A stretch of 64,000 nt of DNA from Lamellibrachia columna. Taxonomy: Eukaryota > Annelida > Polychaeta > Sabellida > Siboglinidae. The notes under the pieces were generated by a model, which did no database searches, had not been told where the DNA came from, and was given only the letters and a program-made list of their open reading frames with translations. The stretch spans positions 9,230,868 to 9,294,867 of the forward strand of contig OY759268.1 of the NCBI GenBank assembly GCA_963662155.1, in the 5' to 3' direction. This document shows, in pieces, positions 12,464 through 26,436 of this stretch (the first letter of the stretch is position 1; every line of letters starts with the position of its first letter). The position numbers and the translations under genes are program-made.

Positions 12464-15400
12464 CGGTCTCGCAATCTTCTCCCGTGTAACCAGGAACGCA
12501 TAGACATTTGTACGCAGAATCGTCTTTTTCACTAATACACGTGGCACCGTTTTCGCAAGGTGTATACTTGCACAAGCCTGTAAAATCTGTGAGATAAACA
12601 ACGTGATCAAATGAACATATTATTTTAATATATCTAAAGATTGTGTTGTGCTACATGGAAATTCAATTATGCAGTTGGAAATTAATTAAGCATATTTAAT
12701 GTTCGATATACGTCGCTTTAACACAATTGCAGATACAGTTGTCATTTAAATAGTCCACCTATTCGTCAATTTGACGGAAGCTAAATTACGTTTCAGCAGT
12801 TCAAATGAAAATGTTCCGTGATAATTTTTTCTCTGTTCCAATACTATAATTACTAATCATTTCATAAAATGTATTCAATTAAAGTAAACACGCACTGAAA
12901 ACTTAATCCACAAAGGTTTTTTATTTGAATATCTGTTACATCAAGCAGTGTTTTTATAATGTCACTGCAACAATGACACCAATGTTGAAGTCCGAAGTGG
13001 CTATTTTATTTGCAGTCCAATTTTATACCGTCAATATAGATTAATTCTTAAAAGTGCGATTCCTTTACCTGAATATTGTATTGACGTTGATGGAATAGAT
13101 GCAGATGATATTGACGTTGCCGATGTTGCAGGCCGTATTGTAGTTGTTGTTGGACGAACGGGTGATGTAGCTGTTGCAGAAGCAATATGCGACGGAAAAG
13201 TAGAAAGAAACATTAATGTTGTAGATATATATGCTAAACGAATGTCAAATAACTACGGCATTAAGTCATCCCATTTGGAAAAATGGATTCACCTTTGGAA
13301 GAAGGTGGTGCAAAGAAATACAATTTTCTTTTATAATTATCTTTAAAAAATTCAGTAGAATTATAGCTTTTTGTTTTCATTTTTCATGTAGTCTGATAAA
13401 ACGATATTCCACACAGGTTTTTTATTTGAAGATCTGTTACACCAAGCAGTGTTTAAAAAATGTAAATATAACATTAACTCGAATGTTGAAGACGGAAATG
13501 GCTAATTTTTTTGCAATGCAATTTTATACCGTCAATATCGATTAATTGCATAAAAGTACCTTTCCGTTACCTGGAGATTCTGTTGAAGTTGCCGGGATAG
13601 ATACAGTTGATATTGACGTTGCCGATGTTGCAGGCGGAACTGTAGTTATTGATGTCCGAACGGGTATTGTAGTTGTTGCAGAAGCTATATGAGACGGAAC
13701 AATAGAGAAACACTTTTATTTTGTAAACACACATGATTATCGTATATCAAATTAACTACGACATTACGTCATTCGATTTGGCAAAATGGATTCACCTTTG
13801 GAAGTAGATGGTGTAAAGAAATGCAATTTACTGGTGTAATTATCATTGTAAAAACTGAGTAGAATGATAGCTTTTCGTTTACATTATAGATATAGTCTCA
13901 GAAAACGATATTCCACAAAGGTTTTTTATTTGAAGATATGTTAAACCAAGCATTGTTGATATAATGTAACTCTAACATTGACTCTAACGTTGAAGACGGA
14001 AGTGGCTTTTTTATTTGCATTGCAATTATGTACCGTAAATATCGATTAATTGCCTAAAAGTACGTTTCCTGTACCTGGAGATTGTGTTGATGTAGCCGGG
14101 ATGGATACAGTTGATATTAACGTTGCCGATGTTGCAGGCCGGGCTGTAGTTGTTGTTGGGCGAACGGGTGATGCAGCTGTTGCAGAAGCAATATGCGACG
14201 GAAAAGTAGAAAGAAACATTAATGTTGTAGATATATATGCTAAACGAATGTCAAATAACTACGGCATTACGTCATTCCATTTGGAGAAATGGATTCACCT
14301 TTGGAAGTAGGTGGTGCAAAGAAATACAATTTTTTTTTGTAATTATCATTATAAAAATTCAGTAGAATTATAGCTTTTTGTTTTCATTATTGATGTAGTC
14401 TGATAAAACGATATTCCACACAGGTTTTTTATTTGAAGATCTGTTACACCAAGCAGTGTTTAAAAAATGTAAATATAACATTAACTCGAAAGATGAAGAC
14501 GGAAGTGGCTATTTTTTTTGGCAAAGCAATTTTATACCGTCAATATCGATTAATTGCATAAAAGTACGTTTCCGTTACCTGGAGATTCTTTTGAAGTTGC
14601 CGGGATAGATACAGTTGATATTGACGTTGCCGATGTTGCAGGCGGAACTGTAGTTGTTGATGTCCAAACGGGTATTGTAGTTGTTGCAGAAGCTATATGA
14701 GACGGAACAATAGAGACAAACTTTTATTTTGTAAACACACATGATTATCGTATATCAAATTAACTACGACATTACGTCATTCGATTCGGAAAAATGGATT
14801 CACCTTTGGAAGTAGATGGTGTAAAGAAATGCAATTTACTGGTGTAATTATCATTGTAAAAACTAAGTAGAATGATAGCTTTTCGTTTACATTATAGATA
14901 TAGTCTCAGAAAACGATATTCCAAACAGGTTTTTTATTTGAAGATATGTTAAACCAAGCATTGTTGATATAATGTAACTCTAACATTGACTCTAACGTTG
15001 AAGACGGAAGTGGCTTTTTTATTTGCATTGCAATTGTCTACCGAAAATATCGATTAATTGCCTAAAAGTACGTTTCCGGTACCTGGAGATTGTGTTGAAG
15101 TAACCGGGATGGATACAGTTGATATTGACGTTGCCGCTGTTGCAGGCCGGGCTGTAGTTGTTGTTGGGCGAACGGGTGATGTAGCTGTTGCAGAAGCAAT
15201 ATGCGACGGAAAAGTAGAAAGAAACATTAATGTTTTAGATATATATGCTAAACGAATGTAAATAACTACGGCATTACGTCATTCCATTTGGAGAAATGGA
15301 TTCACCTTTGGAAGTAGGTGGTGCAAAGAAATACAATTTTCTTTTGTAATTATCATTATAAAAATTCAGTAGAATTATAGCTTTTTGTTTTCATTATTGA

Positions 15401-16202
15401 TGTAGTCTGATAAAACGATATTCCACACAGGTTTTTTATTTGAAGATCTGTTACACCAAACAGTGTTTAAAAAATGTAAATATAACATTAACTCGAAAGA
15501 TGAAGACGGAAGTGTCTATTTTTTTTGGCAAGGCAATTTTATACCGTCAATATCGATTAATTGCATAAAAGTACGTTTCCGTTACCTGGAGATTTTGTTG
15601 AAGTTGCCGGGATAGATACAGTTGATATTGACGTTGCCGATGTTGCAGGCGGAACTGTAGTTGTTGATGTCCGAACGGGTATTGTAGTTGTTGCAGAAGC
15701 TATATGAGACGGAACAATAGAGAAACACTTTTATTTTGTAAACACACATGATTATCGAATATCAAATTAACTACGACATTACGTCATTCGATTTGGAAAA
15801 ATGGGTTCACCATTGGAAGTAGATGGTGTAAAGAAATGCAATTTACTGGTGTAATTATCATTGTAAAAACTTAGTAGAATGATAGCTTTTCTTTTACATT
15901 ATATATATATTCTGAGAAAACGATATTCCAAACAGGTTTTTTATTTAAAGATATGTTAAACCAAGCATTGTTGATAAAATGTAACTCTAACATTGACTCT
16001 AATGTTGAAGACGGAAGTGGATTTTTTATTTGCAGTGCAATTGTGTACCGTAAATATCGATTAATTGCCTAAAAGTACGTTCTCGTACCTGGAGATTGTG
16101 TTGAAGTAGCCGGGATGGATACAGTTGATATTGACGTTGCCGATGTTGCAGGCCGGGTTTTAGTTGTTGTTGGGCGAATGGATGCTGTCGTTGTTGTATA
16201 AG
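12464..16202 (-). CDS. Array A unit 4: EGF + seven Thr exons (4.5 kb repeat)
   Basis: EGF exon 12464-12586 ([24 protein letters not shown] variant). Thr exons: alpha 13069-13233, beta 13571-13684, gamma 14075-14239, beta 14579-14692, gamma 15083-15247, beta 15586-15699, delta 16089-16202. All are open in the expected phase. The alpha copy reads SIPSTSIQYSG at its donor end, a variant shared with units 5, 6 and 10. The whole 4499-bp stretch recurs almost unchanged as unit 5, so the duplication is recent. Confidence 0.6.
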
Positions 16203-16962
16203 CTATATCAGTCGGAATAATAAATAAAATCCTTACTTTTTTATACAAAAATACTGAACGAAAATCAAATTAACTACGGCATTACGTCATCCGAATTCAA
16301 ACAATGGATTTACCTTTGGAAGTAATTGGTGCAAAGAAATACAATTTTCTTACGTAATTATAATTGTACAAATTCAGTAACATTATAGCTTTTGGTTTAC
16401 ATTATTGATATATCCTGATCAAACGATATTGAAAGATTTAAACGAAATTTCAAAAGATTCTTCGCATGACTCGACAGCAAAGTAGCAATACAAACCTGAG
16501 CAGTTTCACAAAAATCGTAGCAAGTGGGGAAATATAATAAAAAATCACATCAAAAAGCATTGTGAGAATAAAAAAATAGCTCGATTCCAGGTTGTGTTTT
16601 CAGATTTTCGCTTGTCATATTCCAACTGAATATATTGATATTGTTCTTCCATATTAGAAACGCATACTTATGTAATAAAGAGTAAATTATTTTCGGCATT
16701 ATCTGCTGAAAAGTTGAGAACTATAAAAACTAATTTTGAGGTAAGAGACAGCCAAACGACATCCGCTTTGGGAAAATGGTTTCACCTATGAAAGTGGATT
16801 ATACACAAAATAATTTTTTTTTGATGTAGTCATTATTGTACTAATTCAGAATTATTATATTTCCTTTTTCCATTATTCATATAGTCTGAACAAACTATGT
16901 TCAATAGATTGAAACGAAAGTTCAAAAGCCACGTTGAACTCCTAAGACGTAAGCAAACATAC

Positions 16963-19900
16963 CGGTCTCGCAATCTTCTCCCGTGTAACCAGGAACGCAT
17001 AGACATTTGTACGCAGAATCGTCTTTTTCACTAATACACGTGGCACCGTTTTCGCAAGGTGTATACTTGCACAAGCCTGTAAAATCTGTGAGATAAACAA
17101 CGTGATCAAATGAACATATTATTTTAATATATCTAAAGATTGTGTTGTGCTACATGGAAATTCAATTATGCAGTTGGAAATTAATTAAGCATATTTAATG
17201 TTCGATATACGTCGCTTTAACACAATTGCAGATACAGTTGTCATTTAAATAGTCCACCTATTCGTCAATTTGACGGAAGCTAAATTACGTTTCAGCAGTT
17301 CAAATGAAAATGTTCCGTGATAATTTTTTCTCTGTTCCAATACTATAATTACTAATCATTTCATAAAATGTATTCAATTAAAGTAAACACGCACTGAAAA
17401 CTTAATCCACAAAGGTTTTTTATTTGAATATCTGTTACATCAAGCAGTGTTTTTATAATGTCACTGCAACAATGACTCCAATGTTGAAGTCCGAAGTGGC
17501 TATTTTATTTGCAGTCCAATTTTATACCGTCAATATAGATTAATTCTTAAAATTGCGATTCCTTTACCTGAATATTGTATTGACGTTGATGGAATAGATG
17601 CAGATGATATTGACGTTGCCGATGTTGCAGGCCGTATTGTAGTTGTTGTTGGACGAACGGGTGATGTAGCTGTTGCAGAAGCAATATGCGACGGAAAAGT
17701 AGAAAGAAACATTAATGTTGTAGATATATATGCTAAACGAATGTCAAATAACTACGGCATTAAGTCATCCCATTTGGAAAAATGGATTCACCTTTGGAAG
17801 AAGGTGGTGCAAAGAAATACAATTTTCTTTTATAATTATCTTTAAAAAATTCAGTAGAATTATAGCTTTTTGTTTTCATTTTTCATGTAGTCTGATAAAA
17901 CGATATTCCACACAGGTTTTTTATTTGAAGATCTGTTACACCAAGCAGTGTTTAAAAAATGTAAATATAACATTAACTCGAATGTTGAAGACGGAAATGG
18001 CTAATTTTTTTGCAATGCAATTTTATACCGTCAATATCGATTAATTGCATAAAAGTACCTTTCCGTTACCTGGAGATTCTGTTGAAGTTGCCGGGATAGA
18101 TACAGTTGATATTGACGTTGCCGATGTTGCAGGCGGAACTGTAGTTGTTGATGTCCGAACGGGTATTGTAGTTGTTGCAGAAGCTATATGAGACGGAACA
18201 ATAGAGAAACACTTTTATTTTGTAAACACACATGATTATCGTATATCAAATTAACTACGACATTACGTCATTCGATTTGGCAAAATGGATTCACCTTTGG
18301 AAGTAGATGGTGTAAAGAAATGCAATTTACTGGTGTAATTATCATTGTAAAAACTGAGTAGAATGATAGCTTTTCGTTTACATTATAGATATAGTCTCAG
18401 AAAACGATATTCCACAGAGGTTTTTTATTTGAAGATATGTTAAACCAAGCATTGTTGATATAATGTAACTCTAACATTGACTCTAACGTTGAAGACGGAA
18501 GTGGCTTTTTTATTTGCATTGCAATTGTGTACCGTAAATATCGATTAATTGCCTAAAAGTACGTTTCCTGTACCTGGAGATTGTGTTGAAGTAGCCGGGA
18601 TGGATACAGTTGATATTAACGTTGCCGATGTTGCAGGCCGGGCTGTAGTTGTTGTTGGGCGAACGGGTGATGCAGCTGTTGCAGAAGCAATATGCGACGG
18701 AAAAGTAGAAAGAAACATTAATGTTGTAGATATATATGCTAAACGAATGTCAAATAACTACGGCATTACGTCATTCCATTTGGAGAAATGGATTCACCTT
18801 TGGAAGTAGGTGGTGCAAAGAAATACAATTTTTTTTTGTAATTATCATTATAAAAATTCAGTAGAATTATAGCTTTTTGTTTTCATTATTGATGTAGTCT
18901 GATAAAACGATATTCCACACAGGTTTTTTATTTGAAGATCTGTTACACCAAGCAGTGTTTAAAAAATGTAAATATAACATTAACTCGAAAGATGAAGACG
19001 GAAGTGGCTATTTTTTTTTGCAAAGCAATTTTATATCGTCAATATCGATTAATTGCATAAAAGTACGTTTCCGTTACCTGGAGATTCTTTTGAAGTTGCC
19101 GGGATAGATACAGTTGATATTGACGTTGCCGATGTTGCAGGCGGAACTGTAGTTGTTGATGTCCAAACGGGTATTGTAGTTGTTGCAGAAGCTATATGAG
19201 ACGGAACAATAGAGACAAACTTTTATTTTGTAAACACACATGATTATCGTATATCAAATTAACTACGACATTACGTCATTCGATTCGGAAAAATGGATTC
19301 ACCTTTGGAAGTAGATGGTGTAAAGAAATGCAATTTACTGGTGTAATTATCATTGTAAAAACTAAGTAGAATGATAGCTTTTCGTTTACATTATAGATAT
19401 AGTCTCAGAAAACGATATTCCAAACAGGTTTTTTATTTGAAGATATGTTAAACCAAGCATTGTTGATATAATGTAACTCTAACATTGACTCTAACGTTGA
19501 AGACGGAAGTGGCTTTTTTATTTGCATTGCAATTGTCTACCGAAAATATCGATTAATTGCCTAAAAGTACGTTTCCGGTACCTGGAGATTGTGTTGAAGT
19601 AGCCGGGATGGATACAGTTGATATTGACGTTGCCGCTGTTGCAGGCCGGGCTGTAGTTGTTGTTGGGCGAACGGGTGATGTAGCTGTTGCAGAAGCAATA
19701 TGCGACGGAAAAGTAGAAAGAAACATTAATGTTTTAGATATATATGCTAAACGAATGTAAATAACTACGGCATTACGTCATTCCATTTGGAGAAATGGAT
19801 TCACCTTTGGAAGTAGGTGGTGCAAAGAAATACAATTTTCTTTTGTAATTATCATTATAAAAATTCAGTAGAATTATAGCTTTTTGTTTTCATTATTGAT

Positions 19901-20701
19901 GTAGTCTGATAAAACGATATTCCACACAGGTTTTTTATTTGAAGATCTGTTACACCAAACAGTGTTTAAAAAATGTAAATATAACATTAACTCGAAAGAT
20001 GAAGACGGAAGTGGCTATTTTTTTTGGCAAGGCAATTTTATACCGTCAATATCGATTAATTGCATAAAAGTACGTTTCCGTTACCTGGAGATTTTGTTGA
20101 AGTTGCCGGGATAGATACAGTTGATATTGACGTTGCCGATGTTGCAGGCGGAACTGTAGTTGTTGATGTCCGAACGGGTATTGTAGTTGTTGCAGAAGCT
20201 ATATGAGACGGAACAATAGAGAAACACTTTTATTTTGTAAACACACATGATTATCGAATATCAAATTAACTACGACATTACGTCATTCGATTTGGAAAAA
20301 TGGGTTCACCATTGGAAGTAGATGGTGTAAAGAAATGCAATTTACTGGTGTAATTATCATTGTAAAAACTTAGTAGAATGATAGCTTTTCTTTTACATTA
20401 TATATATATTCTGAGAAAACGATATTCCAAACAGGTTTTTTATTTAAAGATATGTTAAACCAAGCATTGTTGATAAAATGTAACTCTAACATTGATTCTA
20501 ATGTTGAAGACGGAAGTGGATTTTTTATTTGCAGTGCAATTGTGTACCGTAAATATCGATTAATTGCCTAAAAGTACGTTCTCGTACCTGGAGATTGTGT
20601 TGAAGTAGACGGGATGGATACAGTTGATATTGACGTTGCCGATGTTGCAGACCGGGTTTTAGTTGTTGTTGGGCGAATGGATGCTGTCGTTGTTGTATAA
20701 G
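16963..20701 (-). CDS. Array A unit 5: near-identical copy of unit 4
   Basis: EGF exon 16963-17085. Thr exons: 17568-17732, 18070-18183, 18574-18738, 19078-19191, 19582-19746, 20085-20198, 20588-20701, in the order alpha, beta, gamma, beta, gamma, beta, delta. Differences from unit 4 are scattered single bases, for example GACGGG for GCCGGG in the delta exon near 20609. Exon edges and phases are unchanged. Confidence 0.6.
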
Positions 20702-21460
20702 CTATATCAGTCGGAATAATAAATAAAATCCTTACTTTTTTATACAAAAATACTGAACGAAAATCAAATTAACTACGGCATTACGTCATCCGAATTCAAA
20801 CAATGGATTTACCTTTGGAAGTACTTGGTGCAAAGAAATACAATTTTCTTACGTAATTATAATTGTACAAATTCAGTAACATTATAGCTTTTGGTTTACA
20901 TTATTGATATACCCTGATCAAACGATATTGAAAGATTTAAACGAAATTTCAAAAGATTCTTCGCATGACTCGACAGCAAAGTAGCAATACAAACCCGAGC
21001 AGTTTCACAAAAATCGTAGCAAGTGGGGAAATATAATAAAAAATCACATCAAAAAGCATTGTGAGAATAAAAAAATAGCTCGATTCCAGGTTGTGTTTTC
21101 AGATTTTCGCTTGTCATATTCCAACTGAATATATTGATATTGTTCTTCCATATTAGAAACGCATACTTATGTAATAAAGAGTAAATTATTTTCGGCATTA
21201 TCTGCTGAAAAGTTGAGAACTATAAAAACTAATTTTGAGGTAAGAGACAGCCAAACGACATCCGCTTTGGGAAAATGGTTTCACCTATGAAAGTGGATTA
21301 TACAAAAAATAATTTTTTTTGATGTAGTAATTATTGTACTAATTCAGAATTATTATATTTCCTTTTTCCATTATTCATATAGTCTGAACAAACTATGTTC
21401 AATAGATTGAAACGAAAGTTCAAAAGCCACGTTGAACTCCTAAGACGTAAGCAAACATAC

Positions 21461-23185
21461 CGGTCTCGCAATCGTCTCCCGTGTAACCAGGAACGCATAG
21501 ACATTTGTACGCAGAATCGTCTTTTTCACTAATACACGTGGCACCGTTTTCGCAAGGTGTATACTTGCACAAGCCTGTAAAATATGTGAGATAAACAACG
21601 TGATCAAATGAACATATTATTTTAATATATCTAAAGATTGTGTTGTGCTACATGGAAATTCAATTATGCAGTTGGAAATTAATTAAGCATATTTAATGTT
21701 CGATATACGTCGCTTTAACACAATTGCAGATACAGTTGTCATTTAAATAGTCCACCTATTCGTCAATTTGACGGAAGCTAAATTACGTTTCAGCAGTTCA
21801 AATGAAAATGTTCCGTGATAATTTTTTCTCTGTTCCAATACTATAATTACTAATCATTTCATAAAATGTATTCAATTAAAGTAAACACGCACTGAAAACT
21901 TAATCCACAAAGGTTTTTTATTTGAATATCTGTTACATCAAGCAGTGTTTTTATAATGTCACTGCAAGAATGACTCCAATGTTGAAGTCCGAAGTGGCTA
22001 TTTTATTTGCAGTCCAATTTTATACCGTCAATATAGATTAATTCTTAAAAGTGCGATTCCTTTACCTGAATATTGTATTGACGTTGATGGAATAGATGCA
22101 GATGATATTGACGTTGCCGATGTTGCAGGCCGTATTGTAGTTGTTGTTGGACGAACGGGTGATGTAGCTGTTGCAGAAGCAATATGCGACGGAAAAGTAG
22201 AAAGAAACATTAATGTTGTAGATATATATGCTAAACGAATGTCAAATAACTACGGCATTAAGTCATCCCATTTGGAAAAATGGATTCACCTTTGGAAGAA
22301 GGTGGTGCAAAGAAATACAATTTTCTTTTGTAATTATCTTTAAAAAATTCAGTAGAATTATAGCTTTTTGTTTTCATTTTTCATGTAGTCTGATAAAACG
22401 ATATTCCACACAGGTTTTTTATTTGAAGATCTGTTACACCAAGCAGTGTTTAAAAAATGTAAATATAACATTAACTCGAATGTTGAAGACGGAAATGGCT
22501 AATTTTTTGGCAATGCAATTTTATACCGTCAATATCGATTAATTGCATAAAAGTACCTTTCCGTTACCTGGAGATTCTGTTGAAGTTGCCGGGATAGATA
22601 CAGTTGATATTGACGTTGCCGATGTTGCAGGCGGAACTGTAGTTGTTGATGTCCGAACGGGTATTGTAGTTGTTGCAGAAGCTATATGAGACGGAACAAT
22701 AGAGAAACACTTTTATTTTGTAAACACACATGATTATCGTATATCAAATTAACTACAACATTACGTCATTCGATTTGGCAAAATGGATTCACCTTTGGAA
22801 GTAGATGGTGTAAAGAAATGCAATTTACTGGTGTAATTATCATTGTAAAAACTGAGTAGAATGATAGCTTTTCGTTTACATTATATATATAGTCTCAGAA
22901 AACGATATTCCACAGAGGTTTTTTATTTGAAGATATGTTAAACCAAGCATTGTTGATATAATGTAACTCTAACATTGACTCTAACGTTGAAGACGGAAGT
23001 GGCTTTTTTATTTGCATTGCAATTGTGTACCGTAAATATCGATTAATTGCCTAAAAGTACGTTTCCGGTACCTGGAGATTGTGTTGAAGTAGCCGGGATG
23101 GATACAGTTGATATTGACGTTGCCGATGTTGCAGGCCGGGCTGTAGTTGTTGTTGGGCGAACGGATGCTGTCGTTGTTGTATAGG
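21461..23185 (-). CDS. Array A unit 6: EGF with lost acceptor + three Thr exons
   Basis: EGF exon 21461-21583 has six cysteines and an E-to-D change (GDDC), but its acceptor reads CACAT instead of CACAG (plus 21584-21585). A second AG nine bases further in (ATTTTACAG) keeps phase 1 and could rescue splicing. Thr exons: alpha 22066-22230, beta 22568-22681, delta 23072-23185. The EGF-alpha part is of the unit 4/5 type and the delta exon of the unit 7-9 type, so the unit is a junction between two repeat families. Confidence 0.55.
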
Positions 23186-23946
23186 CTATATCAGACGGAA
23201 TAATAAATAAAATACTTACTTTTTTATACAAAAATACTGAACGAAAATCAAATTAACTACGGCATTGCGTCATCCGAATTCAAACAATGGATTTACCTTT
23301 GGAAGTACTTGGTGCAATGAAATACAATTTTCTTACTAAATTATAATTGTACAAATTCAGTAACATTATAGCTTTTGGTTTGCATTATTGATATATCCTC
23401 ATCAAACGATATTCAAAGATTTAAACGAAATTTCAAAAGATTCTTCGCATGATTCGACAGCAAAGTAGCAATACAAACCCGAGCAGTTTCACAAAAATCG
23501 TAGCAAGTGGGGAAATATAATAACAAATCACATCAAAAAGCATTGTGATAATAAAAAAATAGCTCGATTCCAGGTTGTGTTTTCAGATTTTCGCTTGTCA
23601 TATTCCAAATGAATATTTTGATATTGTTCTTCCATATTAGAAACGCATACTGATGTAATAAAGAGTAAATTATTTTCAGCATTATCTGCTGAATAGTTGA
23701 GAACTATAAAAACTAATGTTGAGGTAAGAGACACAGCCAAACGACATCCGCTTTGGAAGAATGGTTTCACCTATGAAAGTGGATTATACAAAAAATAAAA
23801 TTTTCTGATGTAGTCATTATTGTACTAATTCAGTATTATTATATTTCCTTTTTCCATTATTCATATAGTCTGAACAAACGATGTTCAATAGATTGAAACA
23901 AAAGTTCAAAAGGCACGTTGAACTCCTAAGACGTAAGCAAACATAC

Positions 23947-25675
23947 CGGTCTCGCAATCTTCTCCCGTGTAACCAGGAACGCATAGACATTTGTACGCAG
24001 AACCGTCTTTTTTACTAATACACGTGGCACCGTTTTCGCAAGGTTTATACTTGCACAAGCCTGTAAAATCTGTGAGATAAACAACGTGATCAAATGAACA
24101 CATCATTTTAATATATCTATAGATTGTGTTGTGCTACATGGAAACACAATTATGCAGTTGGAAATTAATTAAGCATATTTAATGTTCGCTATACGTCGCT
24201 TTAACACAATTGCAGATAAAGTTGTCATTTAAATAGTCCACCTATTCGTAAATTTGACGGAAGCTAAATTACGTTTCAGCAGTTCAAATGAAAATTGTCC
24301 GTGATAATTTTTTCTCTCTGTTCCAATACTATAATTACTAATCATTTCATAAAATGTATTTAATTAAAGTAAACACGCACTAAAAACTTATTTCACAAAG
24401 GTTTTTTATCTGAATATCTGTTACACCAAGCAGTGTTGATATAATGTCACTGCAACAATGACTCCAATGTTGAAGTCGGAAGTGGTTATTTTATTTGCAG
24501 TCCAATTTGAAACCGTCAATATAGATTAATTCTTAAAAGTGCGATTCCTTTACCTGAATATTGTATTGACGTTGCCGGGATAGATGCAGATGATATTGAC
24601 GTTGCCGATGTTGCAGGCCGTACTGTAGTTGTTGTTGGACGAACGGGTGATGTAGCTGTTGCAGAAGCAATATGCGACGGAAAAGTAGAAAGAAACATTA
24701 ATGTTGAAGATATATATGCTAAACGAATGTCAAATAAATACGGCATTACGTCATTCCATTAGGAGAAATGGATTCACCTTTGGAAGTAGGTGGTGCAAAG
24801 AAATACAATTTTCTTTTGTAATTATCATTATAAAAATTCAGTACAATTATAGCTTTTTGTTTTCATTATTAATGTAGTGTGATAAAACGATATTCCACAC
24901 AGGTTTTTTATTTGAAGATCTGTTACACCAAGCAATGTTTAAAAAATGTAAATATAACATTAACTCGAATGTTGAAGACGGAAGTGGCTATTTTTTTTTG
25001 CAAGGCACTTTTATACCGTCAATATCGATTAATTGCATAAAAGTACGTTTCCGTTACCTGGAGATTCTTTTGAAGTTGCCGGGATAGATACAGTTGATAT
25101 TGACGTTGCCGATGTTGCAGGCGGAACTGTAGTTGTTGATGTCCGAACGGGTATTGTAGTTGTTGCAGAAGCTATATGAGACGGAACAATAGAGACAAAC
25201 TTTTATTTTGTAAACACACATGATTATCGTATATCAAATTAACTACGACATTACGTCATTCGATTTGGAAAAATGGATTCACCTTTGGAAGTAGATGGTG
25301 TAAAGAAATGCAATTTACTGGTGTAATTATCATTGTAAAAACTGAGTAGAATGATACATTTTCGTTTACATTATAGATATAGTCTCAGAAAACGATATTC
25401 CAAACAGGTTTTTTATTTGAAGATATGTTAAACCAAGCATTGTTGATATAATGTAACTCTAACATTGACTCTAACGTTGAAGACGGAAGTGGCTTTTTTA
25501 TTTGCAGTGCAATTGTGTACCGTAAATATCGATTAATTGCCTAAAAGTACGTTTCCGGTACCTGGAGATTGTGTTGAAGTAGCCGGGATGGATACAGTTG
25601 ATATTGACGTTGCCGATGTTGCAGGCCAGGCTGTAGTTGTTGTTGGGCGAACGGATGCTGTCGTTGTTGTATAGG
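23947..25675 (-). CDS. Array A unit 7: EGF + alpha, beta, delta (2.49 kb repeat)
   Basis: EGF exon 23947-24069 ([13 protein letters not shown] variant, intact). Thr exons: alpha 24554-24718, beta 25058-25171, delta 25562-25675. The delta acceptor reads ATATAG followed by CC rather than CT, still Ala at the joint. First of three 2.49 kb units that differ by only a few bases. Confidence 0.6.
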
Positions 25676-26436
25676 CTATATCAGACGGAATAATAAATAA
25701 AATACTTACTTTTTTATACAAAAATACTTAACGAAAATCAAATTAACTACGGCATTGCGTCATCCGAATTCAAACAATGGATTTACCTTTGGAAGTACTT
25801 GGTGCAATGAAATACAATTTTCTTACTAAATTATAATTGTACAAATTCAGTAACATTATAGCTTTTGGTTTGCATTATTGATATTTCCTCATCAAACGAT
25901 ATTCAAAGATTTAAACGAAATTTCAAAAGATTCTTCGCATGATTCGACAGCAAAGTAGCAATACAAACCCGAGCAGTTTCACAAAAATCGTAGCAAGTGG
26001 GGAAATATAATAACAAATCACATCAAAAAGCATTGTGATAATAAAAAAATAGCTCGATTCCAGGTTGTGTTTTCAGATTTTCGCTTGTCATATTCCAACT
26101 GAATATTTTGATATTGTTCTTCCATATTAGAAACGCATACTGATGTAATAAAGAGTAAATTATTTTCAGCATTATCTGCTGAATAGTTGAGAACTATAAA
26201 AACTAATGTTGAGGTAAGAGACACAGCCAAACGACATCCGCTTTGGAAGAATGGTTTCACCTATGAAAGTGGATTATACAAAAAATAAAATTTTCTGATG
26301 TAGTCATTATTGTACTAATTCAGTATTATTATATTTCCTTTTTCCATTATTCATATAGTCTGAACAAACGATGTTCAATAGATTGAAACAAAAGTTCAAA
26401 AGGCACGTTGAACTCCTAAGACGTAAGCAAACATAC

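Noticed and set aside
13231..13545. 104-codon plus-strand frame repeated at 17730 and 22228
   Set aside because: It spans intron between two minus-strand exons, and its conservation reflects near-identical 4.5 kb repeats.
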